Positions 4,968-8,569 of a stretch of 8,569 bases of DNA are shown in pieces (positions within the stretch are counted from its first letter, which is position 1; each line of letters begins with the position of its first letter). The stretch covers positions 1 through 8,569 of the forward strand of contig QNVD01000233.1 of assembly GCA_004347925.1 (NCBI GenBank), read 5' to 3'. Made by a program: the position numbers and the translations under genes. The DNA comes from Hadesarchaea archaeon (GTDB lineage: Archaea > Hadarchaeota > Hadarchaeia > Hadarchaeales > WYZ-LMO6). The notes beneath the pieces are model-generated. The model did no database searches and had not been told where the DNA came from. It saw only the letters and a list, made by a program, of their open reading frames with translations.

Positions 4968-5752
4968 CCCAGCTCTCCGGCCCTCCTGCAGGCGGCCTTT
5001 AAGGCTCGCTTGAAGGCCTCAAAAACCTTTCCCTCCTCCAGCTCCCTGAGGGCGGCCTCCGTGGTCCCTCCGGGGGAGGCCACCATCCTCACCAGCTCCT
5101 CGGGCTTCAGGTCCAGCTCCAGCAGCATCCTCCCCGTTCCCTTGGCCGTCTGGGAGGCCAGCCTCAGGGCCTCCTCCCTCGGCACCCCCAGCTCCTCCGC
5201 CCCCTCCGCCAGGGCCTCGATCACCAGGGAGAAGTAGGCGGGCCCGCTGCCGCTGAGGGCGGTTATGGCGTTCATCCTCTCCTCCGGAACCTCCACCGGG
5301 GCCCCCAGCCTCCCCAGCAGCTCCCTCACCCTCTCCCTCTCCTCCTCCCCCGCGCCGGGAGCGGGGGTGTAGGCCATCACCCCCTCCCCCACCGCGCAGG
5401 CCAGGTTGGGCATAAGCCTGAAGACCCTCGCCCCCCTCAGCCTTCCCTCCAGCCTTCGGAGGGTGGCCCCGGCCACGCAGGAGATCACGAGCTTTCCCCT
5501 CACCTTTCCCTCCATCTCCCCCAGCACCCCCTCCAGGTCCCCCGGCTTCACCGCCAGGAAGATCACCTCCGCCTCCTCCAGGAGGGGATCCAGCCTTCCC
5601 ACCACCCTAACCCCCAGCTGCTCCGAGAGGGCTTCGGCCCTTCCGGGGTCCTTCTCGCAGACCATCAGCTCCCCCTGGGAGAAGCCGGCCCTCAGCAGGC
5701 CCCTCAGGAGGAAGGAGCCCAGCCTCCCCCCTCCCACGATTCCCACCTTCAG
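4964..5752 (-). CDS. proC: Pyrroline-5-carboxylate reductase (ProC), probable CTG start
   Basis: ProC reduces pyrroline-5-carboxylate to proline with NAD(P)H, the last step of the glutamate route. From the CTG the protein has 262 residues, the normal size. The Rossmann motif is VGIVGGGRLGS at the very N-terminus, followed by IFLAVKPGD and VISCVAGAT. The C-terminal signature contains ALSGSGPAYF and later ASPGGTTEAALREL, which rules out the structurally similar ketopantoate reductase. There is no ATG near the expected start. The family start MKVGI is reached only from CTG at 5752, which overlaps the proA TGA in CTGA (5749-5752) and has AGGAGGGG with GGAGG seven bases upstream. The nearest standard codon is GTG at 5746, 13 bases from that site, which would remove two residues of the first strand. 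The function is secure. The exact start is less certain. Confidence 0.93.
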   Translation of the reverse strand: MKVGIVGGGRLGSFLLRGLLRAGFSQGELMVCEKDPGRAEALSEQLGVRVVGRLDPLLEEAEVIFLAVKPGDLEGVLGEMEGKVRGKLVISCVAGATLRRLEGRLRGARVFRLMPNLACAVGEGVMAYTPAPGAGEEERERVRELLGRLGAPVEVPEERMNAITALSGSGPAYFSLVIEALAEGAEELGVPREEALRLASQTAKGTGRMLLELDLKPEELVRMVASPGGTTEAALRELEEGKVFEAFKRALKAACRRAGELG

Positions 5753-7065
5753 ATCCGCCCCTCCTTCACCTCTTTCCAGGTCCTCTCCAGCCTGCGGTGC
5801 AGGAAGGGCCGGGGAGGGGAGGAGAGGTAGGGGGCCACCACGTGCCCCTTGCCTATCAGGTAGTACTTGTAGGTGGTGAGCCCCTCCAGCCCCACCGGCC
5901 CCCTGGCGTGAAGCTTGCCCGTGCTTATCCCCACCTCCGCCCCCAGCCCGTACCTGTACCCGTCGCTGAACCTGGTGGAGGCGTTCCACATGACGGAAGA
6001 GGAGTCCACCCCCTCCAGGAACCTGATGGCCGCCCCCCTGTCCTCCGTCACGATGGCATCCGTGTGCTTGGAGCCGTACCGGTTGATGTGGGAGATGGCC
6101 TCCTCCAGGCTGTCCACCACCTTCACGGTTATGATCAGGTCCAGGTACTCGGCGTGCCAGTCCTCCTCCCTGGCCCTCTTGACCTTCACTATCTTCCTAG
6201 TGCGCTCGCACCCCCTCACCTCCACGCCTGCCTTGGAGTACATCTCCACCAGCCTGGGGAGGAACTCCTCCGCCACCTTGGCGTGGACCAGCACCTTCTC
6301 GGCCGCGTTGCACACGGCAGGGTACTGGACCTTGGCGTCGTAGCAGATCTCCAGGGCCTTCTCGAAGTCGGCGTGCTCGTCCACGTAGACGTGGCAAACC
6401 CCCTCCGCGTGCCCCAGAACCGGGATCCTGGTGTGCCTCTGGATGAACTTGATGAACTCCTTGCTTCCCCTGGGCACCAGCAGGTCCACGTACTCCTCCA
6501 GCTTGAGGAGCTTCCTCACCTCCTCCCTCCCCTCCACCAGCTGGATCCATCCCTCCGGAACCCCCTTCCCCTCCGTGGCCTCCTTGAAGATCCGGAAGAG
6601 GGTCTGGTTGGAGTGGTTGGCCTCCTTTCCCCCCTTCAGGATCACGGCGTTCCCCGACTTCAGGCAGAGGGAGGAGATCTGGGGGAGGACATCCGGTCTG
6701 GCCTCGAAGATGGCCCCCACCACCCCTATGGGGCAGGAGACCCTGTAGAGCTCCAGCCCCTCGTCCAGCTCGCAGGCGTAGAGGGTCTTCCCCACCGGAT
6801 CCTCCAGCCCCGCCACGCTCTCCACCATCCTGGATAGGGCCTCCAGCTTACCCTCGCTCAGCTTCAGCCTCTCCAGCAGGGGTTTGGAGAGCCTCCTCCT
6901 CTCCGCGATTTCCACGTCCCTCCGGTTGGCCTCCAGCACCTCCTCCCTGCGCTCCCTCAGGGCCTTGGCGGCCTCCAGCAGGGCGGCGTTCTTCACCTCC
7001 GTCGGGAGGGTGGCCAGAAGGAGGGAGGCCTCCCTGGCCCTCCTCACCCTCTCCAGGAGCTTCAT
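5749..7065 (-). CDS. proA: Gamma-glutamyl phosphate reductase (ProA)
   Basis: ProA reduces gamma-glutamyl phosphate with NADPH to glutamate-5-semialdehyde, which cyclises to pyrroline-5-carboxylate for ProC. The 438-residue protein is an aldehyde-dehydrogenase relative with an intact core: SCPIGVVGAIFEARPDV (110-126), LKSGNAVILKGGKEA (135-149), LVPRGSKEFI (196-205), GHAEGVCHVYVDE (218-230), the catalytic cysteine C252 in QYPAVCNAAEKV, and LGAEVGISTGKLHARGPVGL near the C-terminus. The length is slightly above that of typical bacterial ProA, through a short C-terminal extension. In the intact arrangement its ATG would overlap the proB stop in ATGA (7062-7065). With the proB frameshift, upstream translation now ends 56 bases earlier. 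GGGGGAGGAG lies immediately before the ATG. The call is secure. Confidence 0.96.
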   Translation of the reverse strand: MKLLERVRRAREASLLLATLPTEVKNAALLEAAKALRERREEVLEANRRDVEIAERRRLSKPLLERLKLSEGKLEALSRMVESVAGLEDPVGKTLYACELDEGLELYRVSCPIGVVGAIFEARPDVLPQISSLCLKSGNAVILKGGKEANHSNQTLFRIFKEATEGKGVPEGWIQLVEGREEVRKLLKLEEYVDLLVPRGSKEFIKFIQRHTRIPVLGHAEGVCHVYVDEHADFEKALEICYDAKVQYPAVCNAAEKVLVHAKVAEEFLPRLVEMYSKAGVEVRGCERTRKIVKVKRAREEDWHAEYLDLIITVKVVDSLEEAISHINRYGSKHTDAIVTEDRGAAIRFLEGVDSSSVMWNASTRFSDGYRYGLGAEVGISTGKLHARGPVGLEGLTTYKYYLIGKGHVVAPYLSSPPRPFLHRRLERTWKEVKEGRI

Positions 7066-7123
7066 CTCCTCCCCCCCGGGAGGAAGAGGGTCCCTATCTC
7101 CTCCCCGTCCAGCAGGCGCTTCA
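7062..7123 (-). pseudogene. proB: Out-of-frame C-terminal segment of proB
   Basis: Read in the frame displaced by the duplication, this segment encodes LKRLLDGEEIGTLFLPGGRR and a TGA. The DGEEIGTLF core is the conserved end of glutamate 5-kinase. The TGA (7062-7064) overlaps the proA ATG (7063-7065) as ATGA. The conserved sequence and coupled stop show it was recently the real 3' end of proB. Confidence 0.85.
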
Positions 7124-7858
7124 GCACCCTCCTCGCACCCTCCTCTCCCCCGCCCTCGCCACCACCACGGGTATCCCTGCTGAGCAGGCCAGCTTGGCCG
7201 CCTGCAGCTTGGTCCTCATCCCCCCGAAGCCCCTTCTGCCCCCCAGCCTTTCCAGCTGCGGGGTGAACTCCCTGACCTCGTGCAGGAGCTTCACCCCTTT
7301 CTCCCTTTTGGGGTCCCCCGTGTAGAGCCCGTTCACGTCGGAGAGGAGGATCAGGAGGTCGGCCCTGGAGAGGATGGCCAGGTGGGCGGAGAGGAGGTCG
7401 TTGTCCCCGAACTTGATCTCCTCCACCGCCACGCTGTCGTTCTCGTTCACCACCGGGACCACCCCCCAGCGGAGGAGGACCTTGAGGGTGTTCTTCAGGT
7501 TCCTGCTCCTCTCGGGGTGGGTGAAATCCTCCTTGGTGAGGAGCAGCTGGGCGATGGGTTGTCCGTACCTCCCGAAGTACCTCTCGTAAACCCTCATCAG
7601 GATCCCCTGCCCCACCGCGGCCGCGGCCTGCAGCAGGGAGAGCTCCTTGGGCCTGCCCTTCATCTCCATCTTCCCCACCCCCGCCCCTATGGCCCCGGAG
7701 GTCACCAGCAGCACCTCCTTCCCGCTCCTCCTCAGGTCCATCACCTCCCTCACCACCTTCCTCACCTTCAGGGGCTCCAGCCTGGAGTTCCTGTTCGTCA
7801 GGCTGCTGGTGCCCACCTTCACCACTACCCTCTTCACCCCTGAGAAGTCCCTCGCCAT
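7121..7858 (-). CDS. proB: Glutamate 5-kinase (ProB), C-terminus lost by frameshift
   Basis: ProB phosphorylates glutamate with ATP, the first and normally feedback-controlled step of proline synthesis. The frame encodes 245 residues of an amino-acid-kinase fold: VVVKVGTSSL (11-20), TSGAIGAG (53-60), VNENDSVAVEEIKFGDND (137-154), LLSDVNGLYTGDP (171-183), and GFGGMRTKLQAA (210-221). No PUA domain follows, as in short ProB forms. After residue 241 the sequence leaves the family pattern and stops after RGGC. The missing ending is present downstream in another frame (7062-7123). The cause is an exact 11-bp tandem duplication (7124-7145). Without one copy the protein would have 261 residues. The ATG at 7858 has a strong TATA box about 30 bp upstream and overlaps the truA end by 25 bp. 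Whether the truncated enzyme works is unknown. The lost segment closes the kinase fold. Confidence 0.9.
   Translation of the reverse strand: MARDFSGVKRVVVKVGTSSLTNRNSRLEPLKVRKVVREVMDLRRSGKEVLLVTSGAIGAGVGKMEMKGRPKELSLLQAAAAVGQGILMRVYERYFGRYGQPIAQLLLTKEDFTHPERSRNLKNTLKVLLRWGVVPVVNENDSVAVEEIKFGDNDLLSAHLAILSRADLLILLSDVNGLYTGDPKREKGVKLLHEVREFTPQLERLGGRRGFGGMRTKLQAAKLACSAGIPVVVARAGERRVRGGC
7124..7145. repeat. 11-bp perfect tandem duplication inside proB
   Basis: GCACCCTCCTC occurs twice back to back on the plus strand (7124-7134 and 7135-7145), which is GAGGAGGGTGC twice on the coding strand. Since 11 is not a multiple of three, it shifts the proB frame and brings in the TGA at 7121-7123. Slippage during replication is the likely origin. 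It could also be an assembly error. Confidence 0.9.
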
Positions 7859-8569
7859 ATCCGAAAATTCCCCTCCTTCCCCTTATTTATATCCTCGAAC
7901 TCCTCCCGCAACATCCTGAGCATCTCCAGGCTCCTCCATCCCGGCCGCCTCCCCAGCTCCCTGGCGAACCTCTCCACCGCCCCGGCGGAGGGGGGGAAGG
8001 TCATCCCCCTGTAACCCACCCCCACCAGGAAGAGCCCCTCCGCGGGGGCAGGCTCCCCCCTCATTCTCCCTCCCTTCCTGGTGAGGCTCCAGAGCTCCTC
8101 CAGCTCCATCTTCCCCTGGCCCAGGAGGAGCAGGGCGCCCATCATCCTCCTCACCTGCTGGTGGAGGAAGTGGGTGGCCACGAAGTCGGCCTTGAGGATT
8201 CCCCCCTCCGCCCTCACCCCCACCAGGAAGAGCTTGCAGAAGGAGGGTTTTCCGGGCTCGGGCCTGCAGAAGGGGGAGAAGTCGCTGGCGGTCTCCAGCA
8301 GCCTGGCCCCCCTTCTAGCCTCCCTGAGGTCGAAGGGCTCGGGGAGGGGAAGGACGTACCGGTAGTGGCGGAAGAGGGCCTCCCTCCTGGGGCTGAAGGC
8401 GGTTGGCACCTCCACCGCGGCGAGCACGGTGAGCTCGGGGGGAAGGAGGGAGTTGAGCTCCTCCTCGGTGGAACCCCTGGTGGAGTCGAAGGCCACCACC
8501 TGCCCCAGAGCCCCTACCCCCCGGTCGGTCCTGGCGGCGGCCTCGTACCTCGCTTGCTTCGGGCCCTCC
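7834..8569 (-). CDS. truA: tRNA pseudouridine synthase A (TruA), N-terminus cut by window edge
   Basis: TruA converts uridines 38-40 of the tRNA anticodon stem to pseudouridine. The 244 visible residues start inside the protein, just before AARTDRGVGALGQVV, whose Asp (D15 of the visible part) is the catalytic residue. Family blocks follow: LNSLLPPELTVLAA, FSPRREALFRHYRYVLP, and FLHQQVRRMMGALLLLGQGKM, ending in LFLVGVGYRG. About 35-50 N-terminal residues should lie beyond position 8569. After the conserved core there is a charged tail of roughly 55 residues, rich in Arg and Glu, whose last codons overlap the proB start by 25 bp and contain the pro-coa promoter. The family is secure. Whether the tail has a role or is simply an extended end is open. 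Confidence 0.93.
   Translation of the reverse strand, partial: EGPKQARYEAAARTDRGVGALGQVVAFDSTRGSTEEELNSLLPPELTVLAAVEVPTAFSPRREALFRHYRYVLPLPEPFDLREARRGARLLETASDFSPFCRPEPGKPSFCKLFLVGVRAEGGILKADFVATHFLHQQVRRMMGALLLLGQGKMELEELWSLTRKGGRMRGEPAPAEGLFLVGVGYRGMTFPPSAGAVERFARELGRRPGWRSLEMLRMLREEFEDINKGKEGNFRIWRGTSQG
7885..7892 (-). promoter_or_regulatory. TATA box of the proB-proA-proC-coaD-coaBC-pantoate kinase operon
   Basis: On the minus strand this reads ATATAAAT within GGATATAAATAAGG, the best TATA match in the window. Its centre is about 30 bp upstream of the proB ATG, placing the transcription start 3-5 bases before the start codon. It lies within the last codons of truA (encoding the DINK residues), so the pro-coa genes can be transcribed apart from truA. 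A GGAGGGG sits between box and start but would fall mostly outside the transcript. Confidence 0.65.

Noticed and set aside
4964..5752. Ketopantoate reductase instead of ProC, given the adjacent CoA genes
   Set aside because: The C-terminal SGSGPAYF and SPGGTTEAAL signatures are those of pyrroline-5-carboxylate reductase, and the gene follows proB and proA.
5753..5989. Upstream extension of the proC frame to an ATG at 5989
   Set aside because: It would overlap the proA 3' end by more than 200 bp with low-complexity Gly/Arg sequence and no ProC homology.
5797..6837. Long plus-strand frame of 346 codons opposite proA
   Set aside because: Its translation is rich in His, Pro, Leu and Gly with no domain, as expected for the antisense of a high-GC gene. 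proA on the other strand is intact and has its catalytic Cys.
7121..7145. Programmed ribosomal frameshifting at the proB stop
   Set aside because: A -1 shift would be needed, but no standard slippery heptamer or downstream pseudoknot is evident, and the exact tandem duplication explains the shift more simply.
7062..7858. A ProB-ProA fusion like eukaryotic P5C synthase, if the frameshift were repaired
   Set aside because: After removing one 11-bp copy, the proB frame ends in TGA at 7062-7064, overlapping the proA ATG in a different frame. The genes are coupled, not fused.
1..8569. CRISPR arrays, insertion sequences, attachment sites and tRNA genes
   Set aside because: No spaced direct repeats, transposase sequence, terminal inverted repeats or tRNA folds were seen on either strand.

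Overview
The window looks like a high-GC archaeal chromosome segment. The evidence is an Sm-like archaeal protein, an archaeal-type coenzyme A pathway (GHMP-family pantoate kinase and archaeal-type CoaD), heavy use of AGG for arginine, and start codons placed about 25-28 bp downstream of TATA boxes, the pattern of leaderless archaeal transcription. A charged, Lys/Arg/Glu-rich composition hints at a thermophile. The exact lineage cannot be fixed from sequence reading alone.

Left part (1-2383): small, mostly monocistronic genes on alternating strands. A bacterial-type Ku gene (minus, its C-terminus cut by the window edge) diverges from an Sm-like protein gene across 37 bp holding two interleaved TATA boxes. 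Next come a small winged-helix protein (minus), a 165-bp non-coding stretch with hairpins, a 59-residue two-helix membrane protein (plus), an 81-residue orphan (minus) and a nitroreductase (plus). The orphan and the nitroreductase also diverge across exactly 37 bp. Two convergent pairs share their stop codons in a single CTAG.

Right part (2380-8569): one compact minus-strand cluster, in transcription order truA (5' end cut by the window edge), proB, proA, proC, coaD, coaBC and pantoate kinase. The first three pro genes form the complete glutamate-to-proline pathway. The last three are steps of archaeal CoA synthesis. Junctions are tight: proA/proC and proC/coaD overlap by 3-4 bp, and the remaining gaps are 13-16 bp. 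A strong TATA box inside the 3' end of truA probably drives the pro-coa operon.

The most striking feature is in proB. A perfect 11-bp tandem duplication near its 3' end shifts the frame and causes an early stop. Removing one copy restores a normal GEEIGTLF-type glutamate kinase C-terminus that ends in a 4-bp ATGA overlap with proA. This is either a recent inactivating or tuning mutation or an assembly error. Other points of interest are Ku in an archaeon, a probable CTG start for proC, and altered RNA-pocket residues in the Sm-like protein.
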